A DNA stretch of 64,000 nucleotides from Pseudomonas sp. R76 (GTDB taxonomy: Bacteria > Pseudomonadota > Gammaproteobacteria > Pseudomonadales > Pseudomonadaceae), in assembly GCF_009834565.1 (NCBI RefSeq), contig NZ_CP019428.1:992001-1056000 (forward strand), in the 5' to 3' direction. Under the pieces are notes generated by a model that was not told the DNA's origin, made no database searches, and was given only the letters and a program-made list of their open reading frames with translations. The position numbers and the translations under genes are program-made. Within the stretch, counting starts at the first letter, position 1. Every line of letters starts with the position of its first letter. Of this stretch, positions 32,793-40,084 are shown piece by piece.

Positions 32793-35021
32793 CTAAGCGA
32801 CTTTGTCGTCGTTGGCCATCAGGCGGAAATCGTCGACCAGGTCTTCGGGCAGCGATTCGCTTAGTGACTGATATCCCGGCGCTTGCCACCATTCGCTGTT
32901 GGTTCCTGATCCTTTACGCATTCCTTCAACCAGGGCCTGCAGATCCTTGGGCATCACCTCGTCGGGATCACTTGCCGGCAACGGCATACGGATTTTCCAG
33001 AGGTTGCCGCCTTCGATCAGGGCAAAGCATTGCCCCTTGGGCAGAGCAACCACATGCGCCGGCTCGATCATTGGCACGCTGACGCTTTGGATCTGGTCGT
33101 GGGTGTTGGAGGTAAAGGCCGTCTTGCCGTTGATTGCGTCATTGGCGCTGCTGGCCGGTGTGCTGGTAAACACCTGAACCTTGGGTAATTGATTGGTCAG
33201 CAGCTCGGCAGTGGCGGTCTCGCGCACACGCAACATAAATAAGTTGTTGAAGTTACCGATGACCTGGCCAGCTTTGGCCCGGTTACCGATCTTGGCTTCA
33301 ATGTCGCTCATGGTCTGGGTATAGGCTGTGACCTGCATGCCGGCGCCGCCGCCTTTGTTGATCATTGGTATAAATTCTTCGCCCATGAGTTCGTTAAACT
33401 CATCGGCATGCACGTTAATCGCCACCTTGGCGCCGGAGGCGCCGGGCAAACCGTCGTCGATGCCGAACTTGTAGATGTGACCTGCGACTGACACCAGGTC
33501 GCTGAACATGGAGTTCCCAACGGCCGCAGCCACTTCGGTATCCGACAATGCATCCAGTCCCACATAGACCACCGCTCGTTTCCGGATGACCTGCATCCAG
33601 TCGAAGATGGGTCGCGGATCTTCAAGATCCATGTAGTCAGGCGAAAGCAGCTCGGCAATTCGTCCTGTGGTCAGCTTCTCCAGCAGCGGCAGCAGGCTGG
33701 CAACGATCTTGTCGAAGTAGGTTTTGTCATAGCGAACTGCTGATCGCAGACCCTCCATCACAGGGTCCGATATGCGCTTCTGAGTCAAGTACATGTCCAA
33801 GGCCACTACACGCAGTGGACGGTCCTTCATGGCGAAACTGAGGTTTTTGCGATCGATCTTGCCCTCAAGCTCGACAATGGTCTGCCAGGCCCTGGGGTCA
33901 TGTTCAGCAAAGTACTTCTGTGCATACTCGATGAATAGCGCATCGATGTTGGTCACATGCTTGAGGATCTGCTCATAGTCCGGTCGCCGACCGAGGGCCA
34001 CGAGGGCGCGTGCAATGATGTTGACGAACCTCCAGGCAAACTCACGGAACGCAGCGGAGTTGCCTTCCCCCGACAGTTGACCGGCGATCCGGGTTGCCAC
34101 CTCGGAGATCCTCCCAAAGCGGCCAACCGCGTTGTAGCGTGCTGAATGGTCGGGCCAGCCCAAATGGAATACGTAAAACTCATCCAGTCGGCCTGCTCGT
34201 TTGCATTCAATGTACATACGCTTGAGCAAATCGGCATCGCCTTTGGGGTCGAAGACAATCACCACCTCGCGATCAAGGTTCATCTCATCAATTTTATCTA
34301 CGCTGCGCTGGCTCCGATGAACAGGCTGAACACGGCGCCTCATCTGCACGCGCCGCCGGGGCCGTCTGCGGGTTCGCCTGATGTCTTGGGTGATAAACAG
34401 TTCGGCAAGGCGGGTTTTGCCCACCCGCGTCGTACCCAGTACCAGGGAGTGCCCTACGCGCTCCCCCAGCGGCATGCTGACGTCACCTTCGTTCGGTTCA
34501 ATACCGTGCAAGCGCGGTAAACCCCCAACAGGTGGAAGTGGGCGTGCTGGGTTGATCGCAACGTCCCAAGATGTGGCCTTGGCGATTAATTTGAGCGGGA
34601 AGGGAGCGAACTCCAATCTTTCCTCGATACGCCGCGCCCAGGTATAGATCGAGGTTGGCTCGATATATTCGGCATATTTTGGGAGGTAAGTGTCCATCAA
34701 CCGCTGGGTATGTTTTTGAGTCCAGCGAAAGCCCTTACCAATGAACAGTCGCTCATTGCTAACGGGAATGTCTTTACTGGTCATGGTGTAGTGGGGGAGC
34801 CGTCGAATATTGCGTCGGTATCGTAAAACCACCAGAGCTTGTTTCAGGCGAACATATCCAAGGCCTATAAAGCCAAGGGCGGAAATCACTCCAAATAATG
34901 GCGTTAGCGCAAAGGCCCAGGGCGCGAAAATACAGAGCAGAGCTGCTGCTGCACAGACACAGACCGTGTATAGCTCGACGGCAGGACGGAGCAATGCCTC
35001 AATGGTGAAAGAACCGGCCAT
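32793..35021 (-). CDS. traD: TraD/VirD4-like type IV coupling protein
   Basis: This 742-residue inner-membrane ATPase links the relaxosome to the secretion channel. Two membrane segments lie at about 20-60, Walker A is GTTRVGKT at 196-203 and Walker B EVVIVFDPKGDADLL at about 252-266. The segment NVHADEFNELMGEEFIPMIN and the end of the AAA domain (QTMSDIEAKIGNRAKAGQVI) are typical of SXT-type TraD. An odd feature is a very arginine-rich stretch at 215-239 (RRTRRRPRRRVQMRRRVQPV), lying between the helix after Walker A and the Walker B strand, where I expect only a few residues. The frame is open through it. Otherwise it looks intact. It follows the 78-residue gene by 18 bases. Confidence 0.9.
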   Translation of the reverse strand: MAGSFTIEALLRPAVELYTVCVCAAAALLCIFAPWAFALTPLFGVISALGFIGLGYVRLKQALVVLRYRRNIRRLPHYTMTSKDIPVSNERLFIGKGFRWTQKHTQRLMDTYLPKYAEYIEPTSIYTWARRIEERLEFAPFPLKLIAKATSWDVAINPARPLPPVGGLPRLHGIEPNEGDVSMPLGERVGHSLVLGTTRVGKTRLAELFITQDIRRTRRRPRRRVQMRRRVQPVHRSQRSVDKIDEMNLDREVVIVFDPKGDADLLKRMYIECKRAGRLDEFYVFHLGWPDHSARYNAVGRFGRISEVATRIAGQLSGEGNSAAFREFAWRFVNIIARALVALGRRPDYEQILKHVTNIDALFIEYAQKYFAEHDPRAWQTIVELEGKIDRKNLSFAMKDRPLRVVALDMYLTQKRISDPVMEGLRSAVRYDKTYFDKIVASLLPLLEKLTTGRIAELLSPDYMDLEDPRPIFDWMQVIRKRAVVYVGLDALSDTEVAAAVGNSMFSDLVSVAGHIYKFGIDDGLPGASGAKVAINVHADEFNELMGEEFIPMINKGGGAGMQVTAYTQTMSDIEAKIGNRAKAGQVIGNFNNLFMLRVRETATAELLTNQLPKVQVFTSTPASSANDAINGKTAFTSNTHDQIQSVSVPMIEPAHVVALPKGQCFALIEGGNLWKIRMPLPASDPDEVMPKDLQALVEGMRKGSGTNSEWWQAPGYQSLSESLPEDLVDDFRLMANDDKVA

Positions 35022-35039
35022 GGTTGGAGCCTTCTATAG

Positions 35040-35276
35040 CTAAGAGGTTTTCAATGGGAGCTGTTCGTCCAGCTCCTGGCTTACTTGTGATATCTCGGGT
35101 GAAGCCAATCGATCGGCTAATTTCAAACGCATTGCTATGGCATCACCTGGTTCTGTCGAGGTCACACGACCGCCATAAAGCCAGACCACATACTTCACTT
35201 GCTCCAAGATGAGCTGGCATGTTCGCGGGTCTTCAGGTTGTCTGATCACCACGGTGAGTGACTGAGGTGGTGGCAT
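35040..35276 (-). CDS. Small ICE protein upstream of the coupling protein
   Basis: This 78-residue soluble protein starts at ATG 35276 (MPPPQSLTVVIRQPEDPRTC) with GGGGCCAGGG just upstream. The longer open frame to 35447 lies inside the preceding gene and is not used. It has an alpha/beta look with a leucine-rich end (LKLADRLASPEISQVSQELD). Genes of this size commonly sit between the PFL_4695-type gene and traD; no function is known to me. Confidence 0.65.
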   Translation of the reverse strand: MPPPQSLTVVIRQPEDPRTCQLILEQVKYVVWLYGGRVTSTEPGDAIAMRLKLADRLASPEISQVSQELDEQLPLKTS

Positions 35277-35286
35277 CCCTGGCCCC

Positions 35287-35790
35287 CTATTGCTGAATGG
35301 CTGTCGCAGTGATGAGCAGCGGGTAATGCTTGATTCCAAGACGTTGCGCCAGGTCATTCGACGGGGCCGGTACCATTTGAAGGCCGCTTCCCCAACGTTG
35401 TACTTCGGCGAATCGCTCGGCGTTGACCACGTTGACCACCAGGCCAACAGCGTTTAGGTGCTGGAGCTGTTCGAGGCGTTGCGATAGCCAAACCCTTGAG
35501 CTTTCATCGTCACCCACAAGAAACAAGGGTTGCAGGCCTGGCGCATTGATTACTCGACCCTGTATCTGACCTGGTGTCAGTTGGTCAGACCGCACGGGGA
35601 AAGATCCCACGCCTCGTACCCCTATATCTTCGGGCTGGGTGGCGTGGGTATCAGGTTCGGGTGCGAGATCCTGGTAGTAGGGCAGCGCTGAAACCCCGCC
35701 ACGGTCTTCCACCACGATCAATGGGCCGCCATGCGCCACAATCGGCCCGATCAACCCTAGCAACAGCATTACATTCAACAGTCTATTCAT
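35287..35790 (-). CDS. ICE protein, PFL_4695 family
   Basis: This 167-residue periplasmic protein has a signal peptide at about 1-21 (LLNVMLLLGLIGPIVAHG). The core holds PLFLVGDDESSRVWLSQRLE and GLVVNVVNAERFAEVQRW, ending near LAQRLGIKHYPLLITATAIQ, a thioredoxin-like alpha/beta pattern without CxxC. I recognise the ICE family by these blocks. It overlaps the transglycosylase stop by four bases. Confidence 0.85.
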   Translation of the reverse strand: MNRLLNVMLLLGLIGPIVAHGGPLIVVEDRGGVSALPYYQDLAPEPDTHATQPEDIGVRGVGSFPVRSDQLTPGQIQGRVINAPGLQPLFLVGDDESSRVWLSQRLEQLQHLNAVGLVVNVVNAERFAEVQRWGSGLQMVPAPSNDLAQRLGIKHYPLLITATAIQQ

Positions 35791-36344
35791 GGGTTATTCG
35801 CCATCAGGTTGATGCCGGTTACACGGCTGAGATGTTGGGCAAATGCTCGGCGGTAGCGGGCAGCAGGTTCGCCCCCGGCCGGGCGATGGTAGCGGCCAGC
35901 GGCCGTGATCCAATCCCCGCCTTTGGCCTTCTGCTCGGCCAGAATTTGAGCTGTAACAGAAAGGTTTTTGTAAGGATCCAGTCCTTCGCACGGATAGCTG
36001 TAACGATGTCCGTTGGCACCAATATTGGTTTGCCCTAGGCCTACGTCGACCCGATTGGGACCTGCGGTCTGAAGCGCAAGCATAAGTGCCCTGCAGGCAT
36101 CGCTTCGGGTCGCAAACCTGTAGCCTGCGCCGGCGACATTCAATGTCCAGGGCCAGGGCACAATTTGGCCGCGTAGCCGCGTACCGCTTTCCTGCAGCGC
36201 GACGGAATACAGCACCTCGGACGGAACGCCGGCAGGCAAGGCAATCAATTGGTAGGCCGGTGGGGGGACTTCCGCACTGTTGGCCAACGCCGCGCCCAGC
36301 AGAAGAGAGCCAGCCATTACTGCGCGTACTACTGACGCTGCCAT
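35787..36344 (-). CDS. Lytic transglycosylase (SLT domain) of the conjugation system
   Basis: This 185-residue periplasmic muramidase is thought to open peptidoglycan for the channel (VirB1-like). The start is ATG 36344 (MAASVVRAVMAGSLLLGAAL) with GAGGTG upstream; the longer frame to 36479 lies within the previous gene. A signal peptide covers about 1-23. The SLT domain has the catalytic Glu in VALQESGTRLRG, the GLGQTNIG motif and a YHRPAGGEPAARYRRAF end. Its start overlaps the end of the preceding gene by 16 bases. The type IVb pilus operon here has no transglycosylase, so this enzyme could serve both machines. Confidence 0.88.
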   Translation of the reverse strand: MAASVVRAVMAGSLLLGAALANSAEVPPPAYQLIALPAGVPSEVLYSVALQESGTRLRGQIVPWPWTLNVAGAGYRFATRSDACRALMLALQTAGPNRVDVGLGQTNIGANGHRYSYPCEGLDPYKNLSVTAQILAEQKAKGGDWITAAGRYHRPAGGEPAARYRRAFAQHLSRVTGINLMANNP

Positions 36345-37111
36345 TGCCCATTCACCTCGCGCACCACAGCTGGGAGCTCGCCGCCGAGCCCAAGCCCGAG
36401 CCAGCGGCCGGCATCGTGATTCAGTGTGATCTGCCGGTTTCGAACACCTGCCGGTTCCACGCCCGCTAGAATGGCCCAACGTCGAATTTTCTCGTCATCA
36501 CCCTGACTACCGATGAAATACAGGTCAAAAGGTTGTTTTTGGGCCTGTAGATCCTTCACACGAACGATGCACGCGCTGCAGTTGTCCTGAACGAAAACGG
36601 CTAAACGTCCGCTGCTCTTCAAGGGACTTATCGCGCCTGAGCTAGTAGCGGATGTTGGGTCGGGTGAAATTTGAATAACTTTTTCATTGGGGTAGAGGCG
36701 GGCGAAGGCCTGGTCATAGGCTCGCTGATAAGCAAGTTCCTTATCTATACGCTTTCGTTCAGCTTGCACTTGAAGTTCGGCATAGCGTCGCCGCTCATCA
36801 TCCGATTTGGCTTCGATACCGAGTGCGGTGAGAGGATCCAGGCCAGGCGAATAGATCCCGCGAGGGCCTTCCATCACTGTTTTATAGCGGGTCCACTCCT
36901 GCGGGGTTAACCCCCATTCGCGGGAGAGTTCTGTCTGGCTGGCTCCTTGGGAGGAGTTTTGGGTTTGGCTGTTCTGTGTATCCGAAATGGAGGTTGGTTG
37001 TCCCGGGGCTGCATGGCAGCCGTAGGCAATTGCTAAAGTTGCCAAGCCTCCAATGAATCGCGAGATGATCGTGGCATTCGTTTTCACGGGGAGGGTGCTG
37101 GGGATGCACAT
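36329..37111 (-). CDS. ICE protein, PFL_4693 family (thioredoxin-like, CSAC)
   Basis: This 260-residue exported protein has a hydrophobic signal at about 14-31 ending AYGC, which may be a lipobox. A helical middle rich in Arg/Glu/Gln (DDERRRYAELQVQAERKRID) precedes a C-terminal thioredoxin-like domain with VFVQDNCSACIVRVKDL and the end RWLGLGLGGELPAVV. The CSAC motif suggests redox or disulfide function in the periplasm. It is the second gene of the operon, 10 bases after the coiled-coil gene. Confidence 0.85.
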   Translation of the reverse strand: MCIPSTLPVKTNATIISRFIGGLATLAIAYGCHAAPGQPTSISDTQNSQTQNSSQGASQTELSREWGLTPQEWTRYKTVMEGPRGIYSPGLDPLTALGIEAKSDDERRRYAELQVQAERKRIDKELAYQRAYDQAFARLYPNEKVIQISPDPTSATSSGAISPLKSSGRLAVFVQDNCSACIVRVKDLQAQKQPFDLYFIGSQGDDEKIRRWAILAGVEPAGVRNRQITLNHDAGRWLGLGLGGELPAVVREVNGQWQRQ

Positions 37112-37121
37112 AAGCTAGGTC

Positions 37122-37832
37122 CTATTGAGCGACGGTTACTGTTTGCGGTGTTCCTGCCACATCAAAACGTGCAGACCTACCGTCCAAAGCGTTAAGGCGC
37201 CAGGCGGTGCCTGCCACGGCATCACCAGGTCGAATTAGGTAGATCTGGTTCAACTGCGTGCTGCCAGGAGGGGCTACGGACAAAAAACGTTCACCGCCCC
37301 GGTACTCGATACCGACGACGGTGAAGGGCGGTGTTTGCGGTGTAACAACGCTGGTGCTGGGCTTCTGGGCAGGTCGAGGTTTGCGAGCGACGGTTTTGGG
37401 TTTGGAGGGAGGGACGGCAACTTGCTTGATCTGGGATTGGCTTAACTCGTGAACACGGCCATCGAGCGTTTCGACGCTGGCCTTGAGTACCACCAGTTCG
37501 CCAGAGGACGCAGCATTTCGTGAGAGCTCTTGCAGCGATTCGGTTGCCTGCTTGGCATATGCTTGTGCCGCATCGATCCGGTTTGACAATGCTTGTTGTC
37601 CGGAGCGGAAGTCATCATTACTGACCCACTGCTTGCCATCCACTGCGTCAAGCCGTTCATCGACTTTGCTAAGTCGCGTCAGCATTGCATCCAGGGATTC
37701 TTTATCAGCAGTCGTAGACATGCTGATCCTGAGTAGGGACAGTTGATGATGTTCATAGGCCAACATGCCTGTCAGGGCGACGAGGCAGAGGCTGAGTATC
37801 ACAGTGGTTCGGGTAGGGCGTGGTAGGTTCAT
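37122..37832 (-). CDS. First gene of the conjugation operon: coiled-coil membrane protein
   Basis: This 236-residue protein starts at ATG 37832 (MNLPRPTRTTVILSLCLVAL) with GAGGA six bases upstream; an in-frame start at 37868 adds only 12 poor residues. A membrane anchor lies at about 10-28, a long coiled coil at about 40-125 (LDAMLTRLSKVDERLDAVDG), a basic Pro-rich linker (KPKTVARKPRPAQKPSTS) follows, and the C-terminal small beta domain reads FTVVGIEYRGGERFLSVAPP, resembling GspC/PilP-type periplasmic domains. It may connect inner and outer membrane parts. The shared regulatory block at 37884-37921 lies just upstream. Confidence 0.7.
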   Translation of the reverse strand: MNLPRPTRTTVILSLCLVALTGMLAYEHHQLSLLRISMSTTADKESLDAMLTRLSKVDERLDAVDGKQWVSNDDFRSGQQALSNRIDAAQAYAKQATESLQELSRNAASSGELVVLKASVETLDGRVHELSQSQIKQVAVPPSKPKTVARKPRPAQKPSTSVVTPQTPPFTVVGIEYRGGERFLSVAPPGSTQLNQIYLIRPGDAVAGTAWRLNALDGRSARFDVAGTPQTVTVAQ

Positions 37833-37883
37833 GGGCGTCCTCGCGCAGAAGCGAAGACACCCTCTCAAACCGGCTAGTGGGGT

Positions 37884-37921
37884 GCAGCAGGAAATAGGTT
37901 TTCCATACTGCTTTGTTTTTA
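37884..37921 (-). promoter_or_regulatory. Regulatory block shared with the pilus operon (copy 1)
   Basis: On the minus strand TAAAAAC, then CAGT, then CTATTTCCTGCTGC followed by CC and CCGG stand upstream of the conjugation operon start at 37832. The same series occurs upstream of pilL (60193-60229), with spacing equal within one base between the two main blocks. Such conservation outside genes, only at the heads of the two transfer operons, suggests a common activator site or promoter. Confidence 0.55.
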
Positions 37922-37982
37922 GGGCATGCCTTTGTGAGCGGTTTGCCTACGGACAGCTAGGCTGCACCGCAGTGACGGATTT

Positions 37983-39890
37983 CTACTTTGCGATATTTCT
38001 GAACAAACCCTTTAACTGTAGATTGCCCGAGTCAACCAAGTGGTTGTCATCATAGTACAAAGCCACTCCATTTTTAGAACCCATGCATTGCCCATTTGGG
38101 CAAAGGTAAGGAGTCGGATCAATAACTGTGGCGTTACACTGTTTCGCAGCAGCATCTATTGCATTGTTGGCGTCGTAATTCCGCTTCTGATAGCTCATAA
38201 GAGATATCGAGATATCTGATTCATGTTGAAAAATACGTTTATGCAAATTTAATCCTTTATAAACGCTAAAAGGCATTTCAGGGATAGGTCTAACGATATA
38301 TACAGGATGATTTTTAGCGATAGAGCAAACAGTCTTCGAATATTCTGAAGTGTATGCATTGATAAATTTCTGACCTTGAAGATGCTCTTGTCCAGTAATA
38401 TAGGTGCGATAGCTGTTTCCACGGTCTGAGTCTAAGTACATAGCTGCCCGACTAAACAGGATAACTGGAATTCCGTGGTAGGACTTAGCCAGCGTATCCA
38501 TTTTTTCGCGCATAAAGCCATGACATTTATCAGCTAGCTCTTTGTCATGCATCTCAAAGTTTTGCAGTATCGGGCAGCCGCCACGTGCCCAAGATAAAGC
38601 CGCTTGTTTATTCTCCATTTGCACTGCTGCTGCAGTGGACTCTGCGTGACTGTCACCGAACAATATGACAGATACTTCTCCAGAGCCAAGCTTGCAATCA
38701 GAAGCACCATAAGGGTTGGGGTAGCATTCTCGATCATAAAGCTTGCTTGTGTATTCAGGTCGACCTAAATCGACGTAAGCAAACCGTACTCCAGGATGGT
38801 CTTTGACCACGGAGGATAGGATTGCAGAGATACCAATCATGACCAAAACAGCACATGCATATTGTATTGCTGCTTTGCGTGGCAATATTTTTTTGTTTGT
38901 TCTCGATTCAATAAAGTAAAAAGAGAGGGTGCCTAGTACAAAAGAAAGAATAACTGCGGCTACCACATGGGGAAGGCTGTTTAGTAATCCGCAGGTGTAC
39001 AGGAATACAACTAGTGGCCAATGCCATAGATATACAGAATATGAAACCGTGCCTGTATACTGTAATACTCGATTATTGCCAAAGATCGATTGCGAATTTG
39101 CTGAAATTACAAGGGCTGCTCCGAGAACAGGAATCAAGGCTAGATATCCCGGCCAAGGGTCTTGCTCTGTGAAGCAAAAAATACTCATGAGAATAGCTGC
39201 TAGGCCAAGGCCCTCACACGCATATCCGAGCCGTCTACTGAAGTGAAGCGGGTACAAAAATACCAATCCACCGACGATTAGCTCCCAAGCACGAGTAGGC
39301 AGCATATAGAAAGCGATGACCGGGTCAGTATTCGAAAGATAGATCGAAGTTGCCAGAGAAGCTATAGCGAGAAAAATCAAAGATTTTTTGGTTTTTTGAG
39401 TGCCAAATAACTTGTGAAGGCCCATTAAAATCAGTGGGTAAACGAGGTAGAATTGCCATTCGACAGATAGCGACCAGGTGTGCAGTAGCCAGTTTTCGTG
39501 CAGTGGTGCATCAAAGTAGTTCCCAGTTTTGGCGAACATAAAGTTTGAGCTAAAGAAAAGACTGCTTTTAATTGACCGAATAGCTTCGCGGTAGTCATCT
39601 AAAGGAAGGTATATGAACCCAAATATCAGTAGTGCTGCGCATAGTGTCAGGAGTGCCGGAATAATGCGGCGAGCTCTCGAAACATAAAAACTTATAATGG
39701 AAAAGTTCTGCGCCTGCAAACCCTTGAAGATAATTCCGGTCATCAAAAAACCGGAAATCACAAAGAAAACGTCGACCCCTACGAATCCCCCAGCAAATCC
39801 ACTGATCTGGAAGTGGAAAAGCACTACGGATAAAACCGCCAGTGCTCGTAGTGCATTTATACTTTTCCGGAATTGCATCTTCGCGCCCAT
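37983..39890 (-). CDS. Acyltransferase-3/SGNH fusion (OafA-like O-antigen or polysaccharide acetylase)
   Basis: This 635-residue two-domain protein starts at ATG 39890, preceded by AGGTG; GTG 39896 and ATG 39878 are alternatives. The N-terminal acyltransferase-3 domain (about 1-345) has some ten membrane helices and the motifs INALRALAVLSVVLFHF (catalytic His in FHF) and RARRIIPAL. The C-terminal SGNH domain starts at about 410 with ILFGDSHAES, the nucleophile-serine motif, and DDNH near the end (YYDDNHLVDSGN). Such enzymes acetylate lipopolysaccharide O-antigen or capsule, changing surface recognition by phages or hosts. It is AT-rich compared with the ICE genes around it, which suggests separate acquisition as cargo. 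Confidence 0.87.
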   Translation of the reverse strand: MGAKMQFRKSINALRALAVLSVVLFHFQISGFAGGFVGVDVFFVISGFLMTGIIFKGLQAQNFSIISFYVSRARRIIPALLTLCAALLIFGFIYLPLDDYREAIRSIKSSLFFSSNFMFAKTGNYFDAPLHENWLLHTWSLSVEWQFYLVYPLILMGLHKLFGTQKTKKSLIFLAIASLATSIYLSNTDPVIAFYMLPTRAWELIVGGLVFLYPLHFSRRLGYACEGLGLAAILMSIFCFTEQDPWPGYLALIPVLGAALVISANSQSIFGNNRVLQYTGTVSYSVYLWHWPLVVFLYTCGLLNSLPHVVAAVILSFVLGTLSFYFIESRTNKKILPRKAAIQYACAVLVMIGISAILSSVVKDHPGVRFAYVDLGRPEYTSKLYDRECYPNPYGASDCKLGSGEVSVILFGDSHAESTAAAVQMENKQAALSWARGGCPILQNFEMHDKELADKCHGFMREKMDTLAKSYHGIPVILFSRAAMYLDSDRGNSYRTYITGQEHLQGQKFINAYTSEYSKTVCSIAKNHPVYIVRPIPEMPFSVYKGLNLHKRIFQHESDISISLMSYQKRNYDANNAIDAAAKQCNATVIDPTPYLCPNGQCMGSKNGVALYYDDNHLVDSGNLQLKGLFRNIAK

Positions 39891-40054
39891 GGTCACCTAC
39901 ATTGTGGGGTGGCATTGTAGTGGCCATGGAGTCGCATTTGAACAAGAAATTGGTGTTCGACGTCAGTAGCTTTTATCGGCGATGTCTCTGGATCAGAGGA
40001 GGATCGTCCGCATAGGCATTTTGCACATGACAAGCTGAGATTACCTTTCTGAAC

Positions 40055-40080
40055 AAAAATGGCCACCCGAAGGTGGCCAT
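40055..40080 (-). terminator. Intrinsic terminator after the ICE helicase gene
   Basis: On the minus strand TGGCCACC-TTCG-GGTGGCCA is followed by TTTTTG (A run at 40055-40059). The hairpin begins just after the helicase stop at 40085 and separates the housekeeping block from the acyltransferase cargo. Confidence 0.85.
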
Positions 40081-40084
40081 GCAG

